Positions 17,372-27,052 of a stretch of 64,000 nt of DNA are shown piece after piece. How positions within the stretch are numbered: the stretch's first letter is position 1; each line of letters opens with the position of its first letter. The DNA comes from Nitrospira sp. (GTDB lineage: Bacteria; Nitrospirota; Nitrospiria; Nitrospirales; Nitrospiraceae), in NCBI GenBank assembly GCA_029194665.1, contig JARFXO010000004.1:62001-126000 (forward strand). The letters run 5' to 3'. The notes under the pieces were generated by a model. That model saw only the letters and a list, made by a program, of their open reading frames with translations. It did not search any database and was not told where the DNA came from. A program made the translations under genes and the position numbers.

Positions 17372-18706
17372 ATGATCGGACGCACTATTTGTATTTGGTT
17401 CTGTGTGCTGACGTTACTTCTTCTCCCTGTCTTGTCTGAGGCGCAGAGCCTCGATTCTTCTCTGCAAAACATGTTTACGTCCTGGGGTACTGGGGTCACC
17501 ACACCTCCGGGGTCATATCAGAGCCAGAGCAAGGGGTACTTTAGCGGGGGCGGCGTCTCCGTTCGTACGTTCCAAAACAGCTTTAACGTGTTTTCAGTTG
17601 CTCCCCCACGCCTCAGCGTCGGGTGTCAGGGAATCGACGTGTACTTGGGGGCGTTCTCGTATGGAAAGCTCAGTCGGTACGTGAATCTTTTGACGCAGAT
17701 TGGAACGAGTGCCGTTCTGGGCTATGCGTTTCAACTTGCGATGAAAGCGATTTGCCCGGATTGTGCCGACGTTCTCAATAAGATTGAGGCGGCGGCCCGC
17801 GCGCTGAATGTTGCTGGTCGTATCCAGCCTTGTCAAACAGGCAATGAGATTGCGAAGGCATTGTCCGGAGATGAAAGTGCTCAGAATCGTCTCGCGAGTC
17901 GCTATGGCGACGCGTGGCAGAAAATGAAAGAAGCCGGAGCCTCTATCGGCGATGTCTTCGAAGATCGGGATACGACCGCTACCCAGACTACGCAACAAGC
18001 GACCACGGCGATGAAGGGCACGACCTATGACGTGACCGGAAATCTTGTTTGGGATGTTCTGGGTCTTGCTGGTGCGGACGACATGACAAGGCGATTGATT
18101 ATGTCAGCAACCGGTACGGTTATTGTCGATGATACGGGCGATGTCCAAACCCGTGAACCAACCCTCACCTTTGAACAACTGGTCGACACTGATACTGGGG
18201 ATACGGTCAGAGTGTTCGATTGTGGCGGGACACCGGAATGCCTTACCCCTACCGTGGTGGGCGATACCACGGTCCAAGGATTTCACAATCGTGTCTATGA
18301 CGCCCTCACGAACATCGTCACGGCGATTCAAGCTGGAACTGCTCTGGCGGCCGCGGATATTACCTTGATCAACATGTCGCCTGCGCCGATGTATCGGATG
18401 ATCTCTGAGTATGGGCGGGATCCTCAGATGGCGGATCAAATTGTTCGCCTCAGTGCAGAAATGATTGCAGCGGATATGGCCTATCAATGGATGCGATGGG
18501 CGGGGCAAGAAGTGAGTCGCAATGTTGATGGGATGAAGAAGCAGAAACCGGAATTCCCTGGCGATATTGCCAAGTTCAAAACGGAACTGCGTGCTCGTTT
18601 GCAGTTGGCGTCGACCGATCTCGCGAAGCGGGCCGGGATGCTGAACAACCTGAATCAGCTCATGCAGTTGGTCAAGACCGAGGGTCAGCTGAAGTCTCGG
18701 AAGTAG
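17372..18706 (+). CDS. traH: F-type T4SS pilus assembly protein TraH
   Basis: This 444-aa secreted protein has a signal peptide (VLTLLLLPVLSEAQS) and the TraH blocks SLQNMFTSWG, GYFSGGGVSVR, SVGCQGIDVYLGAFSY and AMKAICPDCADVLNKI. The C-terminal third is helical. TraH is an outer-membrane-associated pilus assembly protein. It starts 14 bp after traF. Confidence 0.93.
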   Translation: MIGRTICIWFCVLTLLLLPVLSEAQSLDSSLQNMFTSWGTGVTTPPGSYQSQSKGYFSGGGVSVRTFQNSFNVFSVAPPRLSVGCQGIDVYLGAFSYGKLSRYVNLLTQIGTSAVLGYAFQLAMKAICPDCADVLNKIEAAARALNVAGRIQPCQTGNEIAKALSGDESAQNRLASRYGDAWQKMKEAGASIGDVFEDRDTTATQTTQQATTAMKGTTYDVTGNLVWDVLGLAGADDMTRRLIMSATGTVIVDDTGDVQTREPTLTFEQLVDTDTGDTVRVFDCGGTPECLTPTVVGDTTVQGFHNRVYDALTNIVTAIQAGTALAAADITLINMSPAPMYRMISEYGRDPQMADQIVRLSAEMIAADMAYQWMRWAGQEVSRNVDGMKKQKPEFPGDIAKFKTELRARLQLASTDLAKRAGMLNNLNQLMQLVKTEGQLKSRK

Positions 18707-18754
18707 TGGTGTCAAGGCCGCGCCGATCAGTCACTTTGACGATGAGGTAGTCCG

Positions 18755-21700
18755 GTGTGGGATCTTTATACATATGGCAACGGTGACGTGATTAGCCAGG
18801 TCATGCTTGGTCTTCGGATCATGATGACCACCGGTCGTTTTGAGAGTCTCTTTCACCTTGCCCTCCTGGGCTTCGTGCTGTTCGGACTGGTCTACTATGC
18901 CTTCAATCGCCGCGCTCCTATGCTGCCCCTGTTTTTGGGAGCGATCATTATTCTGTATGCGAGTGTGCGGATCACGGTTGATGTCTCGGTCATGGACCAA
19001 GTCAACCCTGATGTGGCAGACGTCGTTGTCACGGGTGTTCCCATCGCCGTGGCCTTGCCGGCGTATGTTACCGGACAAGTCGGGTTCTTTGTCACCCAGT
19101 TGGTTGAAGCATCGTTTGCGATTCCTGTTCAATACACTCAGGGGCAATCGACGTACAATCGTCCTCTCTTTGATTTTCAGAAAGTATTAACTGCGACTCT
19201 TACCGATTCGGATTTAGCGAGGAATTTGGACATCTATTTCATGTTTTGTGTGTTCCCCGAGGTCGATCTGCAACAGAAGAATCTGGGTACGTTGATGTCT
19301 GCTGGCGATCTTCTGGCCGCATTTGCCGCGACGAATAATGCGCTTACGGCTCTGGGCTATGCTGGCGGCACCAGAGAGGCGGCACCGAGAACGTGTCCAG
19401 ACTTCTACAATATCCTCGTCGCGCCAGCGTTCACCGGGCCTGGTGCGGACTACACCAATGCCATGCGTCTCTTGCGTACGAAACTTCAGCTGACTGCTGC
19501 AAGTCCAATTGATGAGATCGGCTTGACTGATGACCTCCGGGCTAACCTCCTGCCAGTAGCTGGTCAGGACAGTACTCAGCTTATCAATAATGTCTTGTTG
19601 ATCAATCGTTGGCGCCATGCGGAGCATGAAGATGCGAAGCGGAAGGCGGATCCCGCGGAAAGTATCCTGCTTGAACAGCGAGCGGTTCGTCAGGATTTGA
19701 AAGAACAGGCGTTCTCCCGATCGAATGTGGCGCAGAAGATGATTCCCATGCTACGGACCATTGTCGAGGCCATGGTGTATATCATGAGCCCATTTATTCT
19801 CATCCTCGCTATTTCTCCAGGGATGATGAAGATGGTCAGTCTCTACTGGAAGTGTTTTCTGTGGTTGCTCACATGGGGACCGTTATATGCGGTCATGAAC
19901 TTCGTTTTGTTCCAAGAGGCTCGCTCCCGATTGGGTGGTCTGTTGGCTGCGGCTACGAGCGCCAATGTGAACATGGAAACGTATGATGCACTGAACGAGT
20001 TCATTGCAATGATGAATTCCACAGCCGCCGACTATGCATTTCTGGTTCCAGGCATTGGCTGGGCCTTGGTGTGGGGTGGGTCAGCGATCGGGAGTTCGTT
20101 TGGAGCCGGTGCCAAGACGGCGGAAGGTGCGGCGTCTTCAGTGGCATCGCAGTTTGCACGAGGGGAAGGCCGGGCACTTCTTGAAGGTCCAGCGTATCAC
20201 ACGGAGCCTGTCAGTCTTCCACGTGGTCAAGTGATCGGTCATGGGGTGGAGTCTGGTCCTCAATTCTCTATTCCTGTCGGAGCCGGGGGAGTCAGAGTCG
20301 ACAATCAGAACGGGACCGCCGATATTTTTGATAGTCATGGCGGGGTGACGAAGCTGGGCTCGAACGGCACGGTGATATATCACGGGAGTGAGGGGCAATA
20401 TACTCGTCGCGCAGACGGATCCTATGAGTCCGGTGTGTTCCGGCATAGCATGTTTGATTCTCACAGCGGCCAACAGGTTCAGGTCCAAACCTCTGTATTT
20501 GGAGACATGGTCGAAGACCGATTCACCTATACGGGGGGAGATGGGGTGGGGCGTTCCGTGATGGTTCAGCGGAATCAGAATAGTGGCGTCATCAGTGATC
20601 GAACAGAGCAGAGCATCCATGACGGGTTGCGTGAGAATCGGACTATTTCTGATAAGGGGTATGAATCGTTCAATCAGAGCGGCAATTTGATGCTGTGGCG
20701 GCATTATGGCGATCGGGTTGAGGCCGACCAAGCGTTAGTCACTGTGGCTGGTTTTCGTGAGTCCGGGATGAGCTCCGATCAACTAACCAACGCCACTATG
20801 CAGAGCACGATCGATGGTAAGTCGTTCCAGTCTGGAACGTTGGAAAAGAAGAATGGTCAGTGGCACTTTTTCGCGCAGCAGTTTGAGAAGGAAAAGGGAG
20901 GGAAGGAAACAGGCATTGCCGGTGGCCTGCAACGAACGATCCTTGGTGGGCCAGACCATGAACAGTTTTTCCTCGAGACGGGGAACAAGTCTTTCATGAC
21001 GGTTGGTCCGTTTGGCCAGTCAGGTTTTATTGCAGGGTCTGTTCTCGCTCGAGGCACGGTCGATGATACGGATAAGGCCAATCCCAAGACCAATTATTCG
21101 AATTTCTCTGTCTCGGAGGATCGAGGAGGAATCACCCATACTGTATTTGGACAGGTTCGGAAGGACGAAGATGGCATGGAAAAGCTCTTTGTCTCTCACG
21201 AATCGTGGGAGCAAGGCTCCAAAGGAATGCAGCACGGTCCGCAAACCATTGGTGGATACACGTTCGAGGGAACGTTTACGGGTCTGACCGGAAAGGCGAA
21301 TGACTCGAATGTTCCAACCTTGTTCAATGGGATGATCATGGATTCAAAGAATCCCAGCGCACAACCATTTCAGGCTTCTGCACTGTTAAAAGATGGAAAG
21401 GTGGCATTCCTGTCCGGGCAGGATGGCGACATCAAAACAAGTCACGAGAAGCGAACTCTTTCGGATGGAACGCAGCTGGAAGGCACCTTTACTGAAGTGA
21501 ACGGCTTTGGCAAAGATAGCTCACCAGTTACCCTGTTTAACGGCAAAGAGAAAAGCCTGGTCGAGCCGGAACGTCAAGTCAGTGGTTTGCTGGAGGGGGA
21601 TAAGCTTGTCAGCATGAAGGGCGGATCGGGGATACACACCCAAGATATTGGAACAGATATCACTCCAGACGGGAATATCCGCAGAGGTGTGACAGATACA

Positions 21701-23311
21701 TACTCTGGCGCAGATGGCAAAAACCCTATGGTTCGTTATGATGGCGTCAAAGAAGACTCGCGTACTGGGGAAAAGACTGCCTCAAGATCTACCTTCTTGG
21801 GTGGTGAGCGCATCATGGAGCAAGATCAGCGGGGTTATCAGAAGGGTGTGTTCGATCTGGTCCAGGAGATGTATGGGCATCGGAAAGAAGGATTTGGCAT
21901 TGATTCATTTCAGGGCAGTTTCATGGTCTATGACTCGAATCAAGGCCAAGAGATTCCTATGTACGCGCAACTGTTTTATCAAACCGGCGAGGACGGCACG
22001 CGCGTGAGTGATACGCCGATTGGAGGGATCGTTAGAAATACCGTTGATGAAAGTTATTCCTCCTTCATTACCACGGAGTCGGGCGAACAGGTGTGGGGGA
22101 TTAAGCAGGGTGCGCAAGATATGAAAAGGGGTATCTCAGTCGGAACGTTCCAAAGCACGATGACGGCGAAAACCGGTGAAGGTGGTGAAATTCACACCAG
22201 AGAATTAGGCAAGAAGATCGGAAAGGATGGTCAACGGGAGCTGCTGTCTCACAGTGTTGTGAGCGGATTTAGCCGGCAGCACCTCAATGAAGATGTGAGC
22301 AAGGGAACATTTGCGGTCACAGATCCTAAGACTGGTGGCTCAAGGAAGGTAAATGGGTGGGTCGCTCGTGACCCTCAAACCCATCAAGTGATGGCGTACG
22401 ATGTGACTGACACGGGTAAAGGGGTCATTGGAGAATTTCGAACTTCGAAGGAAGGGAAGCCGGTATATAGCGTTCGAGAATTCACGGCCTCTCCGGATGG
22501 GAAGGGGATGGTTGAAAGAACTCGTGAAGTCAATCAGGACTACTTCGTGCAGAACGGATATGTCACGAGCAATTATCGAGACCAAGAAGGGAATGTAATT
22601 TTATCAGAGGGAAAAAAAGGAACTGACCATCACGATTTCAATCGTGTCCAGTTTCACTCTGACAGCGGGTCCAATCTCTCTGTCACGCAAATGGTGTTCA
22701 AGGCTATGGGTACGGATATGTCGAATCCTTCAAAGGTTGAAGAGGGCATTGCCTATGGCATTGAGAGTGGCAGGCTGGGGATTGATGGGCTTAACAAATT
22801 TCTCATTCTTAGGGGCCGCGGACTAGGGCAATCGCGTAGAGGCGGGGGCATAGAGGGAGGGGGGCCCACGTCTGGTGGTCATGGTCCTTCGGGGCCTGGG
22901 AGCGGCTCTCCATCTGGGCAGGGCCCACAGTTTCTTAGTTCTGAGCAGAATAAGAACGAATGGATGGCTTCGTATGGGAGCATGCTTCAAAATGCTGCAG
23001 AGTTCGCTAGAATGAGCGTAAGCAGTGCGGTCTCGGCCGGGCATTTTGCTCCAGACTCACCTGAGGCCGCAAGTTATGCCGCCACGCAAGCATACGAATC
23101 GATCAAATCTCAATCCAGGGCCTTGGTGCAGGGGGACGAGGACATTTCCTTCCCCTCGATGCCCAGGATTCTCGATGATCAACCCTCTCTTTTGAAATCG
23201 CCGTCGAATGGAGAGGGAGCGCCTTCTGCTCGAACGCGCGGAAGTGATCGTGGTTCTTCACAATCTTCTCAGCCGTCGCCCTCGCGATCAAATGAATCAG
23301 TTATGAAGTAA
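18755..23311 (+). CDS. traG: very long F-type mating protein TraG
   Basis: This 1518-aa protein has a TraG N-terminal membrane domain (residues about 1-480) with hydrophobic segments at the start, at PIAVALPAYVTGQVG, at MSPFILILAISPGMM and at the LVPGIGWALVWGG block. A GTG start with GAGG upstream is used. Residues about 500-1350 form a long polar, glycine-rich periplasmic extension made of short beta-type repeats. Two adjacent units (about 830-905 and 905-970) align: LEGTFT-x-G-x(8-10)-TLFNG-x(20)-DG-K. The end is Ser/Pro/Gly-rich and probably disordered. F TraG is about 938 residues, so the extension is roughly 580 residues longer. It may set mating-pair or exclusion specificity. Confidence 0.9.
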   Translation: MWDLYTYGNGDVISQVMLGLRIMMTTGRFESLFHLALLGFVLFGLVYYAFNRRAPMLPLFLGAIIILYASVRITVDVSVMDQVNPDVADVVVTGVPIAVALPAYVTGQVGFFVTQLVEASFAIPVQYTQGQSTYNRPLFDFQKVLTATLTDSDLARNLDIYFMFCVFPEVDLQQKNLGTLMSAGDLLAAFAATNNALTALGYAGGTREAAPRTCPDFYNILVAPAFTGPGADYTNAMRLLRTKLQLTAASPIDEIGLTDDLRANLLPVAGQDSTQLINNVLLINRWRHAEHEDAKRKADPAESILLEQRAVRQDLKEQAFSRSNVAQKMIPMLRTIVEAMVYIMSPFILILAISPGMMKMVSLYWKCFLWLLTWGPLYAVMNFVLFQEARSRLGGLLAAATSANVNMETYDALNEFIAMMNSTAADYAFLVPGIGWALVWGGSAIGSSFGAGAKTAEGAASSVASQFARGEGRALLEGPAYHTEPVSLPRGQVIGHGVESGPQFSIPVGAGGVRVDNQNGTADIFDSHGGVTKLGSNGTVIYHGSEGQYTRRADGSYESGVFRHSMFDSHSGQQVQVQTSVFGDMVEDRFTYTGGDGVGRSVMVQRNQNSGVISDRTEQSIHDGLRENRTISDKGYESFNQSGNLMLWRHYGDRVEADQALVTVAGFRESGMSSDQLTNATMQSTIDGKSFQSGTLEKKNGQWHFFAQQFEKEKGGKETGIAGGLQRTILGGPDHEQFFLETGNKSFMTVGPFGQSGFIAGSVLARGTVDDTDKANPKTNYSNFSVSEDRGGITHTVFGQVRKDEDGMEKLFVSHESWEQGSKGMQHGPQTIGGYTFEGTFTGLTGKANDSNVPTLFNGMIMDSKNPSAQPFQASALLKDGKVAFLSGQDGDIKTSHEKRTLSDGTQLEGTFTEVNGFGKDSSPVTLFNGKEKSLVEPERQVSGLLEGDKLVSMKGGSGIHTQDIGTDITPDGNIRRGVTDTYSGADGKNPMVRYDGVKEDSRTGEKTASRSTFLGGERIMEQDQRGYQKGVFDLVQEMYGHRKEGFGIDSFQGSFMVYDSNQGQEIPMYAQLFYQTGEDGTRVSDTPIGGIVRNTVDESYSSFITTESGEQVWGIKQGAQDMKRGISVGTFQSTMTAKTGEGGEIHTRELGKKIGKDGQRELLSHSVVSGFSRQHLNEDVSKGTFAVTDPKTGGSRKVNGWVARDPQTHQVMAYDVTDTGKGVIGEFRTSKEGKPVYSVREFTASPDGKGMVERTREVNQDYFVQNGYVTSNYRDQEGNVILSEGKKGTDHHDFNRVQFHSDSGSNLSVTQMVFKAMGTDMSNPSKVEEGIAYGIESGRLGIDGLNKFLILRGRGLGQSRRGGGIEGGGPTSGGHGPSGPGSGSPSGQGPQFLSSEQNKNEWMASYGSMLQNAAEFARMSVSSAVSAGHFAPDSPEAASYAATQAYESIKSQSRALVQGDEDISFPSMPRILDDQPSLLKSPSNGEGAPSARTRGSDRGSSQSSQPSPSRSNESVMK

Positions 23312-23334
23312 CGTGAATACAATTATTGAATGTT

Positions 23335-23359
23335 GCCACTTCTTCTCAACGAAAGTGGC
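23335..23359. other. hairpin after traG
   Basis: Perfect 7-bp arms GCCACTT (23335-23341) and AAGTGGC (23353-23359) lie 24 bp after the traG stop. No T run follows, so it is a weak terminator candidate. Confidence 0.35.
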
Positions 23360-23529
23360 CATTGCACGTCATGTAAAAGGTCAGCTCGAGTCCCTGTTTT
23401 TCCTTACTGGGCCATAGATGTGGAGGTGATAGTGCGATGGGCTCCACGTGGACAGTGATACGGAACGGTCCGCGCAAGGTATCGAGATGATCGCGCACGT
23501 TTGCGGTCTCTCGATCGGAGAAAGTGTCA

Positions 23530-23757
23530 TGATCAGGAACGGAAAGCGGCCTGTTCATCCTGGAGAGGTCCTGCTCCGGGAATTAATGATGCTGCCAGAT
23601 CTGCCGGTTAAGGCTAATAGGCGGGCCAAGGCCATTGACGTTCCAGCGAACCAGATTACGGCGATGACCAAAAGATAGCGCGGCATCACCGGGCGAACGG
23701 CGGTAAGTCTGGCGACCGTTTCAATACCACTGCTGATTTCTGGAAGAACCTGTAGAA
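23530..23757 (+). pseudogene. higA: degraded HigA-type antitoxin gene
   Basis: From ATG 23530 the product reads like a HigA/XRE antitoxin: NGKRPVHPGEVLLRELM, then IDVPANQIT. The frame is broken by TAG at about 23676-23678. Directly after it RGITGRTAVSLAT continues the family pattern in the same frame, and after a shift the typical ending RFNTTADFWKNL follows (to about 23757). A stop and a frameshift thus break the gene. No intact HigB toxin is visible upstream. Confidence 0.75.
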
Positions 23758-24058
23758 GACCGACGAGTGCCGACTGCTGAAAGGGCTTTGCCGAGTATGC
23801 TCAGGAAGCGCATCGAACATGCAGGAAAGAATTCCTCTAGTGCTTGATGCTCTTTCCCATGCTACAATTGGACGGGCAGAAGTGCCGTGAATCACAATAG
23901 TGATGAAGATCACGATGAAGGCTCAGGAGCTACCGCACGCGCTGACCTAGCCGAGTTCCCGTGTTGAGAATCGGTTCGTGGAGGGTTCCATGACCATCCC
24001 CATGGAGTAGGGGTTCTTGAGGGCGGGAGCGGTAGGCGAGAGACCGGGGGGAAACGTA
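23758..24058. other. gap, no gene seen
   Basis: Between the HigA remnant and the DUF433 gene I see no credible gene, repeat or hairpin. The promoter of the toxin-antitoxin pair should lie at its right end. Confidence 0.35.
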
Positions 24059-24298
24059 ATGAACTATGAAGAGTACATCGTGCGTGATGCGACGATCTGT
24101 GGCGGAGAGCCTGTGGTCAAGGGAACACGAGTGACAGTGCGCACGATTCTCGCGAGCTTGGCCGAGGGCGCAAGCACCCAAGAACTCCTTGATGATTTTC
24201 CAACCCTGACGGAGCGTGCGGTGCGCGCCGTGATTGCCTTCGCCGCCACTTCTGCCGAAGAGGATCTGCCTCTTCCCAGCGTCCCGCATATCGCGTGA
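24059..24298 (+). CDS. DUF433 antitoxin
   Basis: This 79-aa protein matches the DUF433 antitoxin family: ICGGEPVVKGTRVTVRTILA, followed by the helix ELLDDFPTLTERAVRAVIAF. The family is the usual partner of DUF5615 PIN-like toxins and carries a helix-turn-helix for autoregulation. The ATG lies after a purine-rich GGGGGGAAACGTA. It overlaps the toxin gene by 4 bp (GTGA), as is typical. Confidence 0.9.
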   Translation: MNYEEYIVRDATICGGEPVVKGTRVTVRTILASLAEGASTQELLDDFPTLTERAVRAVIAFAATSAEEDLPLPSVPHIA

Positions 24299-24666
24299 AG
24301 GTCAAACTGGACGAGAACCTCCCGGCCCGACTGGTCCGGCTGCTTGCCGAACTAGGACACGATGCCGATACGGTTCCGCAGGAAGGGTTGGCTGGAAGAC
24401 CGGACGCCGACATCTGGGTTGCGGCTCAAACTGCAGCGCGTTTCCTCATCACACAAGACTTAGACTTTTCCGACATCCGCCGCTTCGCACCGGGCACGCA
24501 CCAGGGACTCTTACTGGTACGACTTCGGGCTCCAGGTCGTGAAGTGCTCGCCCGGCGAGTACATGCTATATTCCAGACGGAGCCTGTCGAAACCTGGAAG
24601 CAAGCCTTTGTTGTAGTCACCGATCATAAGCTCCGAGTCCGACGCCCCAAAGCAGGAGAAAAGTAA
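24295..24666 (+). CDS. DUF5615 PIN-like toxin
   Basis: This 123-aa protein starts at the GTG overlapping the antitoxin stop. It has the DUF5615 (Mut7-C/PIN-like RNase) pattern: LDENLPARLVRLLAELGHDADTV at the N-terminus and FLITQDLDFSDI in the middle, with the acidic residues Asp-Glu and Asp-x-Asp-Phe expected for metal binding. Together with the DUF433 protein it is a complete toxin-antitoxin pair in the cargo zone of the element. Confidence 0.9.
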   Translation: MKVKLDENLPARLVRLLAELGHDADTVPQEGLAGRPDADIWVAAQTAARFLITQDLDFSDIRRFAPGTHQGLLLVRLRAPGREVLARRVHAIFQTEPVETWKQAFVVVTDHKLRVRRPKAGEK

Positions 24667-24858
24667 CAAGGAATCTTCCCAGTCTCTCGGCCAGTCATAC
24701 GATCACGTTGCTGCCTGCCACCCGACTCTCCTAAAACTGTCCCCTGATTGTCGTGCATTGAATCTTCTATCAGATGACGCGGCACGGCTCGCACCTGTTT
24801 TGCTTAGACGGAATAAATTGGTTCTGATTAGCCGGCCGGCCAGTTCCACGTTCCACTA

Positions 24859-25053
24859 TTAGGTCTGATCCAACTCGCGATAGTCTCGATCACGGTGGAG
24901 AATCCGTGCAAGCTTCACCGCATTGGCTTTTTCATCGATCGCATAGACAATGCGATATTCGCCCTGTGTGACACGAAAGCCGGTGAAACCTCGGTAGGTG
25001 AAATGAGCGAGCTGTTGAGAGTCTGGAGGACGAGGAGAGGGACGAAGACTCAT
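24859..25053 (-). pseudogene. RelE/ParE-family toxin, N-terminally truncated
   Basis: The 64 residues from the only ATG match the C-terminal two thirds of RelE/ParE toxins (FTYRGFTGFRVTQGEYRIVY...LHRDRDYREL). The same frame continues upstream in family-like fashion (AVFDTLEDLGHTDAKRLRQVFLKI) to about 25140, where an in-frame TGA interrupts it without a start codon. A full family member is usually 85-95 residues, so the gene is probably a remnant. No antitoxin is visible next to it. Confidence 0.55.
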
Positions 25054-25313
25054 GATCTTGAGAAAGACTTGGCGAAGGCGCTTTGCATCGGTATGCCCGA
25101 GATCTTCAAGTGTGTCGAAGACCGCTTGTTCGCTTCAAACTGGTCTTGATCGGCGGGGAAGGAATGACGAGGTAGAGGATGTCGCCTTCAGACTAGGTTA
25201 TCTGATGCGGATGTCTGTTTTGTCTATTTCGTTCGTCGATCCAAAGAAACCAGATCCCCACCACCGCCGCAAAAAGGAAACAGCAGGTCCGCCATCTTTT
25301 CGTTTCCGTTCGA

Positions 25314-26276
25314 TCAGTCGCGCACACGTAGCTCGCGTACGCCGCGGCCGATCTTGCGACGAATGAGTGTGCGCAGCGTCACTCCGTCTGCATAGCCGAC
25401 CTGAGCGGCAATCTGATCAACACTGGCCGTACTCGTTTGTAGCAGATGCACCGCGCGCTCGACGCGAAGATCCTGAAAGTAAGCTAGCGGGGACTTGCCC
25501 AGCACGGATTGCAGGCGACGCGCCAGGGTGCGTTCACTGGTCACGGCTGCGTGAGCCGCTTCGCTGAGCGAGAACCCATCAGCGAGCTGTCGCCGTGCCC
25601 ATCGCTCGAACCGTTCGACGAGCGGGTCTGAGTGCGCAAGATGGTCGGGAATCATGAACGCCGCCTGCGAGGGCCGCGGATCAACCAGCAGGTAGCGAGC
25701 GGTCAGCGCCGCCAGCGCAGGACTGCGGCGACGCACCAGCCATAATGCCAGATCGAGGTGTGCCAGCGCGGCGCCGCCGGTGACGAACCGAGATGAACTC
25801 ACAATCATTCGCGAGTCGTCGAGTATGACATGCGGGTACCGTTCACGAAAGAACGGGGCGAGCCACCATGATGTCGTCGCACGATGGCCGTTGAGCAGCG
25901 ACGTGCCAGCAAGGACAAATGTTCCCGTGCACGCAGCACCCACAAGCGCGCCGCTGCCAGACCAGCGACGAAGGAGTGTTTGCGCGTCCGTGACGTCTCG
26001 CCGTTCAAGCGCAATTCGCAAGGTGTCCGGCATCTTCGCCCCGAGCGCCGGCACAAGCGCGACATCCGGGCGCGCAAGTCGTCCCGCCGACCGTACAGGC
26101 ACAGACAGCCCGTGACTGGTGTATACGCGGGGACGGACACCCACGACCGTCACATCGAAACGTGCCGAAGGTGTTCCAGCGGATTCCGCCAGGTCGTTCG
26201 CCGTTCCGAACGTGTCGAGCAGCGTAGTTAAGCCGGTGTCGAAGACTTCATTCAGAGCAAGCACGTAAATTCGCAT
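25314..26276 (-). CDS. GlxA-family AraC-type transcription regulator
   Basis: This 320-aa protein has an N-terminal DJ-1/PfpI-like domain (residues about 1-180; GAACTGTFVLAGTSLLNG with the nucleophile-elbow cysteine at the usual place) and a C-terminal AraC helix-turn-helix pair (about 215-315; SERTLARRLQSVLGKSPLAYFQDLRVERA, then IAAQVGYADGVTLRTLIRR). Such GlxA-type regulators control small metabolic operons. It is divergent from an ABM-domain gene, whose promoter region (26277-26380) it probably controls. The arginine/alanine-rich, GC-rich coding differs from the transfer genes and suggests separate acquisition. Confidence 0.85.
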   Translation of the reverse strand: MRIYVLALNEVFDTGLTTLLDTFGTANDLAESAGTPSARFDVTVVGVRPRVYTSHGLSVPVRSAGRLARPDVALVPALGAKMPDTLRIALERRDVTDAQTLLRRWSGSGALVGAACTGTFVLAGTSLLNGHRATTSWWLAPFFRERYPHVILDDSRMIVSSSRFVTGGAALAHLDLALWLVRRRSPALAALTARYLLVDPRPSQAAFMIPDHLAHSDPLVERFERWARRQLADGFSLSEAAHAAVTSERTLARRLQSVLGKSPLAYFQDLRVERAVHLLQTSTASVDQIAAQVGYADGVTLRTLIRRKIGRGVRELRVRD

Positions 26277-26380
26277 GGCGATAACTGTATCATAATTGTC
26301 ACTTCTGCCACTAGCACGGATTCGCACTCGTCGCTAGAATTTCACGACACGTTGTTTAACCTCAAATAGGAGTGATTATC

Positions 26381-26683
26381 ATGGTGCGAGTTGCTCTATT
26401 CGTGCGATTGAAAGCCAAACCGGGAAAAGAAGCGGATGTCGCCCGCCTTCTTGAAAGCGGGCTCGCCCTGGCGAATCAGGAAGCCACGACGCCGATCTGG
26501 TTCGCCCTGCGATTGGGGCCAGCGACGTTTGGCATCTTCGATGCCTTCGCTGATGATGCAGGTCGCAAGGCACATTTGGCTGGCCCCATTGCCGCAGCAC
26601 TGATGGCCAAGGCATCCGAGTTGCTTGCTGAACCGCCACAGATCGAGCAAGTTGACGTGCTCGGCGCGAAGATCCCGCACTGA
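26381..26683 (+). CDS. antibiotic biosynthesis monooxygenase (ABM) domain protein
   Basis: This 100-aa protein has the dimeric alpha-beta barrel pattern of ABM/quinol monooxygenase-like proteins: VRVALFVRLKAKPGKEADVA, then WFALRLGPATFGIFDAFAD, KAHLAGPIA and a final VDVLGAKIPH. Its substrate cannot be told from sequence. A good ribosome site (TAGGAGTG) precedes the ATG. It forms a divergent pair with the GlxA-type regulator, which probably senses a related compound. Confidence 0.8.
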   Translation: MVRVALFVRLKAKPGKEADVARLLESGLALANQEATTPIWFALRLGPATFGIFDAFADDAGRKAHLAGPIAAALMAKASELLAEPPQIEQVDVLGAKIPH

Positions 26684-27052
26684 GGTCTAGCAAAGAGGGA
26701 AGTGTGTTGGCGATCAGTTCGGTCGGTGTGAGGAGATTGCTTGCCGATCTGCCATGAGCGGCAACCAGCGGCTTGCCGGAGGCTGCCGCTCGACTGATGG
26801 CAAGACATTTGGTAGACAAGACTGGCTGTCTGGAAGCCCGTCAAAAACGTTGTGAAGAACGAGCCGCCATTTTATGGATATAGTTGAAGATAAATAGTAG
26901 CTGTCAATGGAGTCTAAAAGAACTGTTTAAGAGTCACATCTGGAATCGGAAGCAAAATCGGGAGCGAACCGGGAGTGGATCTTGGCGGATGTTTCTACGC
27001 GCAGAACGTCCGGTTCGAGTCCTCTTCGGCTTACCTCTTCTTGGGCAGCGAT
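26684..27052. other. gap, no gene seen
   Basis: This stretch lies between the ABM gene and the convergent PilZ gene. I see no convincing gene; the open frames on the minus strand are shadows of the ABM gene. No strong terminator hairpin was found. Confidence 0.35.

Noticed and set aside
23346-23558. A 70-codon minus-strand frame opposite the HigA remnant
   Set aside because: It has no recognisable family and overlaps sequence better explained as a degraded plus-strand antitoxin region.
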